A DNA stretch of 64,000 bases from Aquabacter sediminis (GTDB taxonomy: Bacteria > Pseudomonadota > Alphaproteobacteria > Rhizobiales > Xanthobacteraceae). Numbering within the stretch: position 1 is the stretch's first letter; each line of letters opens with the position of its first letter. The position numbers and the translations under genes were made by a program. Below, in pieces: positions 53,337-63,175 of this stretch. Location: the NCBI RefSeq assembly GCF_028863665.1, contig NZ_JARBFX010000003.1, positions 1-64,000 of the forward strand. Direction: 5' to 3'. Below the pieces are notes generated by a model, which saw only the letters and a list, made by a program, of their open reading frames with translations, was not told where the DNA came from and ran no database searches.

Positions 53337-54824
53337 TCACTCCACCAGGCTCAGCTCCGCATTGTGCGCGACGCTGGCTTTCAGCGGCAGCTGGCGCATG
53401 GCGAAGACGCAGATGGTGCCGAGGAGCGAAACGGCAGCCGCCGTTCCGAACACCAGGTGGAACGCGTGCAGCAGCAAGGCCGGCTCCGCATTGGCGGCGA
53501 GCGCGTTCATATCGCCCGCCTCCCCTCCCCCGATCGTGCCCAGCAGCACGGCCCCCAGGATCGCAACGAACAAAGCGCCACCGAGGGCGCGGAAGAAATT
53601 GGCAGCCCCCGTGACCGTGCCGAGCTGATGGGGCGGCACGGCATTCTGAATGGCCACGGTCGACAGGGGAAAGACCGTCCCCATGCCCATGGACGCGACG
53701 GCGAGAAGGGCGATCTGTAGCCCCTGCGAAGCGCCGGCCGGCAGCGTCGCGATGATGGCGAGGCAGAGCGTACTCGCCACCGAGCCCAGGAGCGCCGGCA
53801 GCTTATAGTTCTTCAGCCGCGCCATGGCACGCCCGGAGGAGATCGCGCCGGCCACCGTACCCGCCATTTGCGGAATCAGGGCGAGGCCGGCGGCACTGGA
53901 GGACAGGTGCCAGGCGGTCTCGAAATAAAGCGGGGTGGCGATGGTGAGCGCGATCATCAGGCCATACATGAAGAAGGCACCGGCAATGCCGGTGGCCACC
54001 ACTTGGTTGGCCATCATGTCCAGCGGGAGAAACGGCTCGGCGTTGGTGCGCATGCGCCAGACGAAGGCGACGCTGCCGACGCCCGCCACGATGAGCAGGC
54101 CGATGACCTGCGGGCTGGCCCAGGGATAGAAAACCCCGCCCCAAGACAGCGCCAGCATGAGGCTGACGGCAGAGACGATAAGCAGCAGCGCGCCCGGAAG
54201 ATCCAGCTTGTGCGGACGCTCGTGGCGCGGAAGGCGCCCCATGATCTTCCGGATCATGAGAAAAGCACCCACACCAAGGGGAAGGTTGATCCAGAAGATC
54301 ATCGACCAGTCCAGGTGCTGCGCGATGACGCCCCCCAGCACCGGGCCGGCAATGGAACTGGCGGCGAACACGCTGGCAATCATGGCCTGGTAGCGGCCGC
54401 GTTCGCGGGGCGGGATAATGTCGGCGATGATCGTCTGCGCCAGGGAGATGAGGCCCCCTCCTCCCAAACCCTGCAGGCCGCGCGCCAGGATCAGCACCAG
54501 CATGCTGGGTGCGAGCGCGCAGGCGATGGAGCCGAGCGTGAAGAGGACGACGGCGCCGGTCATCATGACGCCGCGCCCGTGAATATCGCTGAGCTTGCCG
54601 TAAAGCGGCGTCACCGCAGTCGAAGCCAGCAGGTAGGAGGTCACCACCCAGGAGAGGTTGGCGAAGTCATTCAGATCGGCGCCGATTGTGGGCAAGGCCG
54701 TGGCCACGATGGTCTGATCGAGGGCGGCCAGCAGCATCGCCAGCATGATGCCCAGGAGGATGCTGCGAATCTCCGCATGGCCAAGCATAGGCGGGGCTTC
54801 TTCAGAGCGGACGGGGGCATCCAT
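53337..54824 (-). CDS. MFS multidrug transporter, DHA2 (EmrB/QacA-like, 14-helix) type
   Basis: 495 residues from the ATG at 54824; an upstream ATG at 54872 would add 16. ALDQTIVATALPTIGADL is the DHA2 motif D1, LYGKLSDIHGRGVMM the MFS motif A and GLQGLGGGGLISLAQTIIAD motif B/C region; about 14 helices. It should export drugs or other amphipaths by proton antiport. No membrane fusion protein (emrA) or regulator is next to it. Unrelated in detail to the two other MFS genes in the window. Confidence 0.85.
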   Translation of the reverse strand: MDAPVRSEEAPPMLGHAEIRSILLGIMLAMLLAALDQTIVATALPTIGADLNDFANLSWVVTSYLLASTAVTPLYGKLSDIHGRGVMMTGAVVLFTLGSIACALAPSMLVLILARGLQGLGGGGLISLAQTIIADIIPPRERGRYQAMIASVFAASSIAGPVLGGVIAQHLDWSMIFWINLPLGVGAFLMIRKIMGRLPRHERPHKLDLPGALLLIVSAVSLMLALSWGGVFYPWASPQVIGLLIVAGVGSVAFVWRMRTNAEPFLPLDMMANQVVATGIAGAFFMYGLMIALTIATPLYFETAWHLSSSAAGLALIPQMAGTVAGAISSGRAMARLKNYKLPALLGSVASTLCLAIIATLPAGASQGLQIALLAVASMGMGTVFPLSTVAIQNAVPPHQLGTVTGAANFFRALGGALFVAILGAVLLGTIGGGEAGDMNALAANAEPALLLHAFHLVFGTAAAVSLLGTICVFAMRQLPLKASVAHNAELSLVE

Positions 54825-55057
54825 GGGGGCAACTCGCGGGACAGGGGTCGGACGAACGACCGCATATGACATGATGGCCGCCAGGCCAGGCCTCCAGCAG
54901 CATAGGGACGGCACATTGGCCCCTCGGTCAGGCCTCTTCAAGCCGGCATGCGACATATGAGCCACGATAGCTCAGCGCCCAGCGCATGAGCGGTCACGGC
55001 GGGCTGGTCGCGGGGCTCCGGGTCGGCTAGCGTGCGGAAATTAATGGAAGGTTAAGC

Positions 55058-57541
55058 TTGGCCAAACGCCCGACTCCCCCCGGCCGCGCGCCTGCGACGC
55101 GCAAGACGAGCTCGAAGTCCGGTGCGCCCGTGCGCGGCAAGAACCGCGCGGCGCGGCGCGCCTCCCGAGCGGCGAATGCGGCACAGGAAGCGGCCGAAGC
55201 CCTGTTTGCGGGCCGCGAGAAGGGCGCCATGCCGACCAAGGCAGAGGTGCTTTCCTTCATCGCCTCTCAATCCGGAGAGATCGGCAAGCGCGAGATCGCA
55301 CGGGCCTTCAGCCTCGATGCCGACCAGAAGCTCGCCTTGAAGGACATGCTCCAGGAACTGGAGAGCGAAGGCGCCCTCGATCGACGCCGGCGGCGCATGC
55401 ATGTACCGGGCGCCCTCCCGGGCGTCGTCCTCGCCGACATCACATCCCGCGACGGCGATGGCGAATTGGTCGCCGTGCCAGTGGAATGGGATGAGGAACA
55501 AGGGGAGCCGCCGCGCATCCTGGTGGAGGTGCCACGCCGCGCCAAGGGGCCGGCGCCGGGCCTTCAGGACCGCGTCCTCCTGCGCATCTCGGATCATCGG
55601 CCGGACGAGGGTCTCTATGCGGGCCGGGTGATCAAGGTGCTGGAGAAGGCCCGCAAGCAGACGCTTGGCATCTTCCGCGCCGGACCGCACGGGGGCGGAC
55701 GGATTATTCCCGTCGACAAGAAGAATCTTGGTCGCGAACTGCAAGTGCCGCCCGGTGCGGAGAATGACGCCAAGGACGGCGACCTCGTCACCGTGGAGGT
55801 CATGCGCCAGCGTGTCTTCGGCCTGCCCACCGCGCGTGTGAAAGAGTGCCTCGGGTCGCTGGCCTCCGAGAAGGCCGTGTCGCTGGTGGCGATCCATGCC
55901 CACGCCATCCCGCATGTGTTTCCGCCCTCGGTCATGGCGGAAGCGGAAGCCGCAAAGCCTGCGTCCCTTCACGGGCGCGAGGATTGGCGCAGCCTGCCCC
56001 TCGTCACCATTGATCCACCCGACGCCAAGGACCATGACGACGCGGTTCATGCGGAGGCCGATTCAAGCCCCGACAATGAAGGGGGCTTCATCGTCACGGT
56101 CGCCATCGCTGATGTGGCGGCCTATGTGCGGCCTGACACCGCCCTCGACCGCGAGGCGCTCTTGCGCGGCAATTCGGTCTATTTCCCGGACCGTGTCGTG
56201 CCCATGCTGCCCGAGCGGATCTCCAACGACCTGTGCTCGCTGCGTCCGCTGGAGGACCGCCCGGCACTTGCCGTACGGATGGTCATCGGCAAAGACGGAC
56301 GCAAGAAGAGCCACAGCTTCCACCGCATCCTCATGCGCTCGGCCGCCAAGCTTGCCTATGCGCAGGCGCAGGCCGCGATCGACGGCAATACCGACGACAC
56401 CACCGGCCCGCTGGTGGAGCATGTGCTCGCCCCGCTTTATGCGGCCTATGCCTGCGTCAAGAAGGCACGGGATGCCCGCCAGCCGCTGGACCTGGATCTG
56501 CCGGAACGCAAGATCCTGCTGAAGCCCGACGGAACCGTGGACAAAGTGATCGTCCCGGAGCGGCTCGACGCCCACCGGCTGATCGAGGAATTCATGATCC
56601 TCGCCAACGTCGCCGCCGCCAAGACACTGGAAGCCAAGCGCACGCCCCTCATCTACCGGGTGCATGACGGCCCGACGCTGGAAAAGATCGCCAATCTGCG
56701 GGACTTCCTGGCCACCATCGACATCAAGCTGCCGAAGGCCGACCAGGTGCGCCCCTCCACCTTCAACCACATCCTCGCCCAGGTCGCCGGCACCGATGTG
56801 GCGCCGCTGGTGAACCAGGTGATCTTGCGCAGCCAGTCCCAGGCCGAGTATGCCGCAGAAAATTATGGGCATTTCGGCCTGAACCTGCGCCGCTACGCCC
56901 ATTTCACCTCTCCCATCCGCCGCTATGCCGATCTCATCGTCCACCGCGCGCTCGTGCGGGCTCATGATGCCGGCCGCGATGGACTTCCGGAGTCCACCAC
57001 GCCAGACCATCTGGCGGAGATCGCCACCACCATCTCCGCCACCGAGCGCCGGGCGATGGCTGCCGAGCGCGAGACTGTGGACCGGCTGATCGCCCATCAC
57101 CTGGCCGACCAGATTGGCGCCACCTTCCGCGGCCGCGTCACCGGGGCAACCAAGGCGGGCCTCTTCGTCGCCCTCGACGAAACCGGCGCCGACGGCTTCA
57201 TCCCCGCCTCGACCCTGGGCATGGACTATTACCGCTTCGACGAAGCACGTCAGGCGCTGGTGGGAGACCGGACCGGCGAAATGCACCGGATTGGAGACCG
57301 GGTGGAAGTCAAGCTGGTGGAAGCAGCGCCGGTCGCCGGCGCTTTGAGGTTTGAGCTTCTCACCGAAGGCTCCTATGTAAAGGGCGCTCGTCGCCGATCC
57401 CTTCCCTTTGGGAAGCGGAAGATGGCATCCTCGTCGGATCACACCGATGGGAGCGGGACGGAAGCGACAGGGCGCAAAGGTCCGTCGCGCCCGCGCTCCA
57501 CCAAGGGTCCGAAACGGCGGACGAGCGGAAAGGGACACTGA
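55058..57541 (+). CDS. rnr: Ribonuclease R
   Basis: 827 residues from a TTG at 55058 with GGAAGG upstream. A 3'-5' exoribonuclease that degrades structured RNA and tmRNA-tagged messages. N-terminal basic helix-turn-helix-like segment, cold-shock domains, the RNB catalytic centre with TIDPPDAKDHDDAVHAE (four Asp) and NYGHFGLNLRRYAHFTSPIRRYADLIVHR, then the S1 domain (FRGRVTGATKAGLFVALDET) and a long basic Ser/Lys/Arg tail of about 55 residues. First gene of an apparent operon with DUF983, NUDIX and MFS genes. Confidence 0.95.
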   Translation: MAKRPTPPGRAPATRKTSSKSGAPVRGKNRAARRASRAANAAQEAAEALFAGREKGAMPTKAEVLSFIASQSGEIGKREIARAFSLDADQKLALKDMLQELESEGALDRRRRRMHVPGALPGVVLADITSRDGDGELVAVPVEWDEEQGEPPRILVEVPRRAKGPAPGLQDRVLLRISDHRPDEGLYAGRVIKVLEKARKQTLGIFRAGPHGGGRIIPVDKKNLGRELQVPPGAENDAKDGDLVTVEVMRQRVFGLPTARVKECLGSLASEKAVSLVAIHAHAIPHVFPPSVMAEAEAAKPASLHGREDWRSLPLVTIDPPDAKDHDDAVHAEADSSPDNEGGFIVTVAIADVAAYVRPDTALDREALLRGNSVYFPDRVVPMLPERISNDLCSLRPLEDRPALAVRMVIGKDGRKKSHSFHRILMRSAAKLAYAQAQAAIDGNTDDTTGPLVEHVLAPLYAAYACVKKARDARQPLDLDLPERKILLKPDGTVDKVIVPERLDAHRLIEEFMILANVAAAKTLEAKRTPLIYRVHDGPTLEKIANLRDFLATIDIKLPKADQVRPSTFNHILAQVAGTDVAPLVNQVILRSQSQAEYAAENYGHFGLNLRRYAHFTSPIRRYADLIVHRALVRAHDAGRDGLPESTTPDHLAEIATTISATERRAMAAERETVDRLIAHHLADQIGATFRGRVTGATKAGLFVALDETGADGFIPASTLGMDYYRFDEARQALVGDRTGEMHRIGDRVEVKLVEAAPVAGALRFELLTEGSYVKGARRRSLPFGKRKMASSSDHTDGSGTEATGRKGPSRPRSTKGPKRRTSGKGH

Positions 57542-57547
57542 CAGGTC

Positions 57548-57979
57548 ATGACCACTGAACAGGAGGCTTCCCCCCGGTCGTGGGGCAATGCCATGGCGCG
57601 GGGCGCCATGGGACGCTGCCCCTGCTGCGGATCCGGGCGGCTGTTCAGCGGCTACCTGAAGGTGGCAGACCATTGTTCCGTGTGTGGCGAGGCCTACTAC
57701 CACCACCGCGCTGATGACGCCCCGCCCTATATGGTGATCTTCGCCGTGGGCCACATCGTGGTGCCGCTTCTGGTTCTGGTGGAGGAGGTGTTCCGCCCGG
57801 CCGTGTGGCTGCACCTCGTCATCTTCCTTCCGCTCACACTGCTCTTGAGCCTTGCGCTTCTGCCGCCCATAAAGGGCGCGCTCGTCGCCCTCCAATGGGC
57901 GCTGCGCATGCATGGCTTTGATCCCCTTAGCCCCGAACACGAGCCGGTCACGCCGGCAGCACGGCCGAACGCACAATGA
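57548..57979 (+). CDS. DUF983 membrane protein with zinc-ribbon-like motif
   Basis: 143 residues. GRCPCCGSGRLFSGYLKVADHCSVCG has two CxxC pairs, then two membrane helices (MVIFAVGHIVVPLLVLVEEV and LHLVIFLPLTLLLSLALLP). This is the DUF983 layout conserved next to rnr in alphaproteobacteria; function is unknown. It starts 6 bases after rnr and overlaps the NUDIX ATG by 4 bases. Confidence 0.88.
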   Translation: MTTEQEASPRSWGNAMARGAMGRCPCCGSGRLFSGYLKVADHCSVCGEAYYHHRADDAPPYMVIFAVGHIVVPLLVLVEEVFRPAVWLHLVIFLPLTLLLSLALLPPIKGALVALQWALRMHGFDPLSPEHEPVTPAARPNAQ

Positions 57980-58710
57980 CCGATCTTGCCCAACGCCTTA
58001 CCGCCGCTGAACGCAAACAGGACTGGCCGAACGTGCGCCCGTCGGATGCAGCGGCGCTAATCCTCATCGATCAGTCCGGCCGCGAGCCGCGCGTCCTGAT
58101 GGGCCTGCGCCACCCCGACCACCGCTTCATGCCCAATGTGTTCGTCTTCCCCGGCGGGCGTTTGGAAGCCACCGACCGGGCAATGCCCGTCTTCGGCATG
58201 CTGGACGCCGACAGCGACCGGCGCCTGGGCCAATCGGTGCCGCGGGCGAGCGTGAGCCGGCCGCGCGCGCTCGCGGTGGCCGCCATCCGGGAAATGTATG
58301 AGGAAACGGGGCTCCTGGTCGGGACCAAGGAAGCGGGCGCGCCAGAAGCGCCTTCGGAGGCGTGGAGCGCATTTGCGGAGCAGGAGGTTTTTCCAAACCT
58401 CGAGGCGCTGACCTTTGTCCTGCGGGCCATCACCCCGCCCCGGCGCCCCAAGCGCTTCGACACCCGCTTCTTCGCTGCCGACGTGAGCGCGGTCGGCGGC
58501 AAGGTCGAGGGCATGGTTGGGCCGCAATCTGAGCTTATCGAGACCCGCTGGCTCACCTTCAAGGAGACGGAGGCCGCGGAACTGCCGACCATCACGCGCG
58601 TCATACTTGATGAATTGCGCGCGCGGCTGGATGCAGGTTTCGGCCGACATCTGCCTGTGCCGTTCTACAGCATGCACCACGGCAAATTCGTGCGCGCTCT
58701 GCTGGACTAG
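57976..58710 (+). CDS. NUDIX hydrolase
   Basis: 244 residues. The NUDIX box is split: VFVFPGGRLE, then a 45-residue insertion, then AVAAIREMYEETGLLV, giving the needed REx2E(E)xG. The family (NUDT19-like, RP2p) hydrolyses CoA or dinucleotide derivatives; the long insertion and HGKFVRALLD-type end fit. Substrate is unknown. It is part of the rnr-DUF983 cluster. Confidence 0.85.
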   Translation: MTDLAQRLTAAERKQDWPNVRPSDAAALILIDQSGREPRVLMGLRHPDHRFMPNVFVFPGGRLEATDRAMPVFGMLDADSDRRLGQSVPRASVSRPRALAVAAIREMYEETGLLVGTKEAGAPEAPSEAWSAFAEQEVFPNLEALTFVLRAITPPRRPKRFDTRFFAADVSAVGGKVEGMVGPQSELIETRWLTFKETEAAELPTITRVILDELRARLDAGFGRHLPVPFYSMHHGKFVRALLD

Positions 58711-58725
58711 ACGAGGCCCTTTTTC

Positions 58726-59901
58726 ATGCACGCACCCGCGCGGTCGCCGGCACAGGCGAACCGCACCGCTTCCATTGCCGCCGCCATCTCCGCCGTGTCG
58801 GTGGTGGGGGTTGGCATCAGCCTGTCCATTCCCCTCCTCGCGCTTGAGCTGGAATCGCGCGGCGTCTCCGGGACCTGGATCGGCATCAACACCGCAGTGG
58901 CGGGCATCGCCACAATCGCGACCGCCCCCTTCATCCCCCAGCTCGTGCGCAAGCTCGGCTGCCGCTGGCTCCTGACGCTCGCCATCCTGGTGACGGCCCT
59001 CAGCCTGCCGGCCTTCAAGATTGCGTCGTCCTTCATCCTGTGGTTCCCGTTGCGCTTCGCGCTGGGCGCGTCGCTCTGCGTGCTCTTTGCGGTCAGCGAG
59101 TTCTGGATCAATGCCGTGGCGCCGCCCGGTCGGCGCGGCCTGGTGATGGGCATCTATGCGACCGCCTTGTCGGTGGGCGCAGCCATCGGCCCGGCCATAC
59201 TGGGCTTTCTGGGCACCAAGGGATGGGCCCCCTACCTCGCCGGCGCCTGCGTGCTCTCGTTGGGCGTGGTGCCCATCCTCCTTGCCCGCGGAATGACGCC
59301 GGTGATCGGCGACGGCGACCATCACGGTGTGCTCGGCTTCATCCGCCGCTCCCCCATTGCCACCCTCGCCGCTTTGATCTTCGGCGCCATCGAGACGGCC
59401 GTGATGAGCTTCCTGCCGCTTTATGGCGTGCGCTTGGGCATGTCCGATGGGGCGGCCTCGCTCCTGCTGACCATTGCCGTTCTCGGCAATGTGGCGTTCC
59501 AGATCCCGCTGGGCATTGTCAGCGACCGAATCGACCGGCGCCTGCTTCTGCTCTTCTGCGCCAGCGTCGGGACCATTGGGGCCCTCACCTTACCCTACAT
59601 GCCGGTAGAGGGCGTTCCGTTCAAGATCGCGATCTTCCTGGTGACGGGCATCGTCGGTAGCCTTTACACCGTGGGCCTCGCGCACCTGGGGTCTCGCTTC
59701 CACGGTGCGGACCTGGCCGCCGCCAACGCAGCCTTCGTCATGCTGTATTCCCTCGGCCTCATCATCGGCCCGCCCTTGGTGGGCTTCGGCATGGACCTCT
59801 ACGATCCCTATGGCTTCGCTCTGGTGATCGCCGGGATGCTCGGCATGTATGTGGCGGTGGTGGCTGGCCGGCTGGTGTTCATGGGTCGTGCCAAGGCTTG
59901 A
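58726..59901 (+). CDS. MFS transporter (YcaD/sugar-efflux-like)
   Basis: 391 residues, 12 predicted helices. ISLSIPLLALELESRGVSGTWIG at the start, LRFALGASLCVLFAVSEFWINAVAPPGRRGLVMGIYATALSVG for helices 4-5 (the SEFWINAVAP element is typical of this subgroup) and GIVSDRIDRRLLLLF as the second-half loop motif. Substrate is unknown. It follows the NUDIX gene by 15 bases. Confidence 0.85.
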   Translation: MHAPARSPAQANRTASIAAAISAVSVVGVGISLSIPLLALELESRGVSGTWIGINTAVAGIATIATAPFIPQLVRKLGCRWLLTLAILVTALSLPAFKIASSFILWFPLRFALGASLCVLFAVSEFWINAVAPPGRRGLVMGIYATALSVGAAIGPAILGFLGTKGWAPYLAGACVLSLGVVPILLARGMTPVIGDGDHHGVLGFIRRSPIATLAALIFGAIETAVMSFLPLYGVRLGMSDGAASLLLTIAVLGNVAFQIPLGIVSDRIDRRLLLLFCASVGTIGALTLPYMPVEGVPFKIAIFLVTGIVGSLYTVGLAHLGSRFHGADLAAANAAFVMLYSLGLIIGPPLVGFGMDLYDPYGFALVIAGMLGMYVAVVAGRLVFMGRAKA

Positions 59902-60022
59902 CATGACGGCCGTTTTGAACGACTTTCCGCCTCCACGAGCCGCCGCAACGGCAGCGCGTCCGATTTTTATTGCCGCGACCCGAAACAGGCTCGCGCGCCA
60001 AAGCGGCACCAGGGATTAGATT

Positions 60023-60190
60023 ATGGCCAAGGCTGCAACCATCAAGATCAAGCTTCTGTCCACCGCGGACACGGGCGCGTTCTACGTGACCAAGAAGAAT
60101 TCTCGCACCAAGACCGACAAGCTGGTGCTCAAGAAGTACGACCCGGTCGCCAAGAAGCACGTTGAGTTCCGGGAAACCAAGATCAAGTGA
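60023..60190 (+). CDS. rpmG: 50S ribosomal protein L33
   Basis: 55 residues: starts [20 protein letters not shown], then [20 protein letters not shown] and [14 protein letters not shown]. This is the Cys-free L33 of proteobacteria, normal length. It has a good terminator 44 bases after the stop and a 121-base promoter gap after the MFS gene. Confidence 0.97.
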   Translation: MAKAATIKIKLLSTADTGAFYVTKKNSRTKTDKLVLKKYDPVAKKHVEFRETKIK

Positions 60191-60233
60191 CCCGGCGCGG
60201 CTGCCCGGCGGCCGTCCAAAATCCAAGTTTCAA

Positions 60234-60257
60234 GGGCGCCCATGTGGCGCCCTTTTT
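60234..60257 (+). terminator. rpmG terminator
   Basis: GGGCGCC (60234-60240) and GGCGCCC (60246-60252) with loop CATGT, followed by T5. Standard Rho-independent form. Confidence 0.9.
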
Positions 60258-60326
60258 ATTTGTCGCGGCACGCCTTGGCTGCGCATGGAAGCGGACGGCC
60301 CTGCAGACGGTCACCGCAAATGGAAA

Positions 60327-60348
60327 CGGCCGGGACTGTGCCCGGCCG
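60327..60348 (-). terminator. Probable terminator after nlpD
   Basis: CGGCCGGG (60327-60334) and CCCGGCCG (60341-60348) form an 8-bp stem with a 6-base loop. On the minus strand it is followed by TTTCCATTT, a weak T-tract, and lies 58 bases after the nlpD stop. Confidence 0.6.
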
Positions 60349-60405
60349 CCGCCTGATCCGAAACCGATGTCCAGGTAAGGCTGCGAATCGCGCCTGACCT
60401 TGCCC

Positions 60406-61647
60406 TCACAGACCAGCCACGTATTGGCTGGGATCCACGGGCTGCGACCCCTTGCGGATCTCGAAGTGGAGCTGAGGCGTGCTCACGCCGCCCGTCTGGC
60501 CGGCCTTCGCGACGATCTGGCCCCGCCGGATGGTATCGCCCTTCTTCACCATCAGCTCGCTGTTGTGCGCATAGGCGGTGACATAGCCGTCCGCATGCTT
60601 GATCAGAACCAGGTTGCCGTAGCCCTTCAGTTCATTGCCGGCATAGGCCACGGTGCCGTCTTCGGCGGCACGGACCGCGGTGCCCTCCGGAACGGCGAAG
60701 TTCACGCCGTCATTGCGGGCGCCGCCAGGCTTGGGACCGAAGCCGGAGATGACCCGACCGCGCACAGGAGCGCGGAATTGCGGCCCGGAGCCGGGCGCGC
60801 GGGGTGCATCTTCCGCCTCTTCCGCGGCGGCCGTCTTCACGTTGGCGCTCGCCGTCGTCTTGGCAGGCGTCGCAGCAGGGGCGGTAGCGGCGGCGATGGA
60901 GGTGGGGGCAGCAGCGGCCGGAGCGGGAGCCGCGGGAGTCGCGGCGACGGTCCCGGGCTTGGTCGCGGGCTTGGCGGGCTGGAGCGTGGAGGCCAAAGTC
61001 GGCGCAGTCTGGAGAGCAGGCGCTGCGGCCTGGGCCGCGGGCACCGGTTGGGTTGCGGGCACAGGCGCGGCGACGGGTGCCGCAACCACCGACGGCTTTG
61101 CCGGCGTCGGCGCAGGACGGATCTGCGCCAGATTACCCGAGGCCCCGGGGGGCACGATCAGGGTCTGTCCGATGCGCAAGGTCGCATCATGTGACAGGCC
61201 GTTCACGCTCGCCAACTGGGCGGGTGTGGTGTTGTAGCTCCGCGCGATGGAGGTCAGTGTCTCGCCTCCCACCACCACATGGGTGGCGCCTGCGGTCTGG
61301 CGCGGCACGGAGGACACGCCATAGGCCGGCGCGGCATTGTATGCGGCCGTGGCGGTCAGGGGCTGCGCCGCCGGTGCGGTGGGAGCCGCATAGGCCGTGG
61401 GCGGGGCACCGGCCGCAGCGCCGAGTGGCTCGCTGCCGATGGGCGCGGAATCAACGCGTCCCGTGGGCGCCGCGCCGAGCGATCCGGTAACCTCCTGCGA
61501 GGCCATCTGCTGACCCGCGACGGGCGAGGAGAGGGACGCGAAGCGGGCGGAGTCGGAGCTGCAGCCCGCAAGCGCAGTAGACAGCAGGGCGGCAAAGGCG
61601 AGCTTTGCCAGAACGCCGGATCCGAGGGTGTCGCAGGAAGGAAGCAT
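60406..61647 (-). CDS. nlpD: NlpD-like lipoprotein: LysM plus degenerate M23 (LytM) domain
   Basis: 413 residues from the ATG at 61647. Lipoprotein signal with lipobox LAGC. LysM domain (about 120-165) THVVVGGETLTSIARSYNTT. Then a long Pro/Ala linker and a C-terminal LytM domain with GTVAYAGNELKGYGNLVLIKH and TAYAHNSEL. The zinc ligands of active M23 enzymes (H-x-G-x-D) are replaced by NDGVNF, so the domain is probably an activator of cell-wall amidases in division, as in E. coli NlpD. Context with pcm downstream/upstream matches the classical pcm-nlpD neighbourhood. Confidence 0.9.
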   Translation of the reverse strand: MLPSCDTLGSGVLAKLAFAALLSTALAGCSSDSARFASLSSPVAGQQMASQEVTGSLGAAPTGRVDSAPIGSEPLGAAAGAPPTAYAAPTAPAAQPLTATAAYNAAPAYGVSSVPRQTAGATHVVVGGETLTSIARSYNTTPAQLASVNGLSHDATLRIGQTLIVPPGASGNLAQIRPAPTPAKPSVVAAPVAAPVPATQPVPAAQAAAPALQTAPTLASTLQPAKPATKPGTVAATPAAPAPAAAAPTSIAAATAPAATPAKTTASANVKTAAAEEAEDAPRAPGSGPQFRAPVRGRVISGFGPKPGGARNDGVNFAVPEGTAVRAAEDGTVAYAGNELKGYGNLVLIKHADGYVTAYAHNSELMVKKGDTIRRGQIVAKAGQTGGVSTPQLHFEIRKGSQPVDPSQYVAGL

Positions 61648-61773
61648 GTGGCCGTACTCGCACGCTACGAACGTGGAGCGAGTTAAGGATGCCAACCGTA
61701 AACGCGCGCTTAAACCCAGCGGAATCGGGACTTTTCCACACACCTGTTGCATGAGTGCAACAGAATATCGCCT

Positions 61774-63048
61774 CTATTGCAAAGCCGGCGGAGTGGTGAC
61801 CAGCTCCCCGGTGGAGCGCGCGGTGCTGCTCACGCTGGTGCCCAAATGCTCCACCTGCGCGCCGAGATTGTCCCGCGTCGCGGGGTCGAACACGGCCACC
61901 GGCGCAGAGATGACCACGCCAGCCGCAGTTCCGATGCTGGACGCAGCGCCGGCCGTCACCTGGATGATTCGGTCGCCGATTCCTTCTCGCCCGTCGGTCA
62001 TGACCTGCCCCTGCGCGAGGCGGGCGCCGATCATCTGCACCACGTCCGGGCTCTCTGCGAACTTGCCGTGATTGAGCTGGTCTCCGGTGTTCAGCTTGGT
62101 CAGGTCCAGGACCGTGATCTTGTTATTGAGGAATTCCGAACGGTAGGGCTCGCTCTCCGGATTCACCTGCCCCAGGCGCGAGACACCGCCCCAGACCTGC
62201 TTGGACACTTGCAAGGCACGATCATCCTGCGAGACGAACACCGTCAGGTTCGGGCGGGGCTTGCCCAGGTCGGCAAGCTGCGTGCGGAACACGTCCACAT
62301 CCACGTCCGGCGCGGCCAACATGACGTTCTTGATCTTGGGATAGATACGCTTGTTGCGGATCGCCATCTGCCGCAGGGCTTCCAGCGTCACCCAATTGCC
62401 CATGGAATGGGCGAGGACAGAAATCTCCCCCACGTTCGGATCGGTGGCCAGCAGCGTCAGCAGCTTCTCCAGCGCATCGCGCGAGTAGCTGGCGCTTTCC
62501 CGGTCATAGCCATAGGCGAGCAAGTTGCCTCGGGACGGCCAGGTGAAGAGCACCGGGACCACATCGGCGCGGGAATCGTGGACGATCTGGGCGAACCGGA
62601 AGACGGCGTCCTCGAACCGGTTGTTATAGCCATGAATGAAGACCAGCACCTGCCGGCGAGGCGTTCGGGCGATGCGCCTATCGAACCATTGCCGCGCCTC
62701 CTTGGCGTCCACCACGTCAGCGCGCAACGTCACGAAATCGGTCGCGGGATTGCCGGGGACCGATCTCGGCCACTGGACATCGCCCACCTTGCGGGCGTTG
62801 TCGGGAGGAATGGAGACGGTGATCTCGGCATAAGACGGATCCGTGCCGCGCTCGCCGGAATACATGTCCAGCCCCTTGGACCTGGCGCGCGTGGTGGCGA
62901 CGATCATCTCGACGAGGCTCGCCCCCTGGACGGTGGCTTCCACCGGCACCAGCACACCCGCCGGCCTCCCGCCGCAGGCGGCGAGCAGAAGGGGCAACAG
63001 GATCAGCGCCAACGCGCGATATGCCCGAGGGACGGTGCTGCACTTCAA
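61774..63048 (-). CDS. Lipoprotein alpha/beta hydrolase (DUF900 type)
   Basis: 424 residues if the TTG at 63048 is used; it has GGAG 9 bases upstream and gives a good lipobox signal (ALALILLPLLLAAC). Longer starts to 63096 are possible. The hydrolase part has VLVFIHGYNNRFEDAVFRFAQI, FTWPSRGN, the nucleophile elbow VLAHSMGNW and AAPDVDVDVF, all hallmarks of DUF900. The C-terminal 60 residues are low-complexity Ala/Thr-rich. Substrate is unknown. Located between nlpD and pcm. Confidence 0.85.
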   Translation of the reverse strand: MKCSTVPRAYRALALILLPLLLAACGGRPAGVLVPVEATVQGASLVEMIVATTRARSKGLDMYSGERGTDPSYAEITVSIPPDNARKVGDVQWPRSVPGNPATDFVTLRADVVDAKEARQWFDRRIARTPRRQVLVFIHGYNNRFEDAVFRFAQIVHDSRADVVPVLFTWPSRGNLLAYGYDRESASYSRDALEKLLTLLATDPNVGEISVLAHSMGNWVTLEALRQMAIRNKRIYPKIKNVMLAAPDVDVDVFRTQLADLGKPRPNLTVFVSQDDRALQVSKQVWGGVSRLGQVNPESEPYRSEFLNNKITVLDLTKLNTGDQLNHGKFAESPDVVQMIGARLAQGQVMTDGREGIGDRIIQVTAGAASSIGTAAGVVISAPVAVFDPATRDNLGAQVEHLGTSVSSTARSTGELVTTPPALQ

Positions 63049-63175
63049 GACATCACGCTCCGACACCACCGCCCGCACAGGCCGTGCGCCCCCCAAAAGG
63101 TTCGATAGCGAAGGGCAACTCCAGTTTCAATGCATAAGGGCGGCAGGACTTTGTTCATGTCGCGCCGGGGAAAGC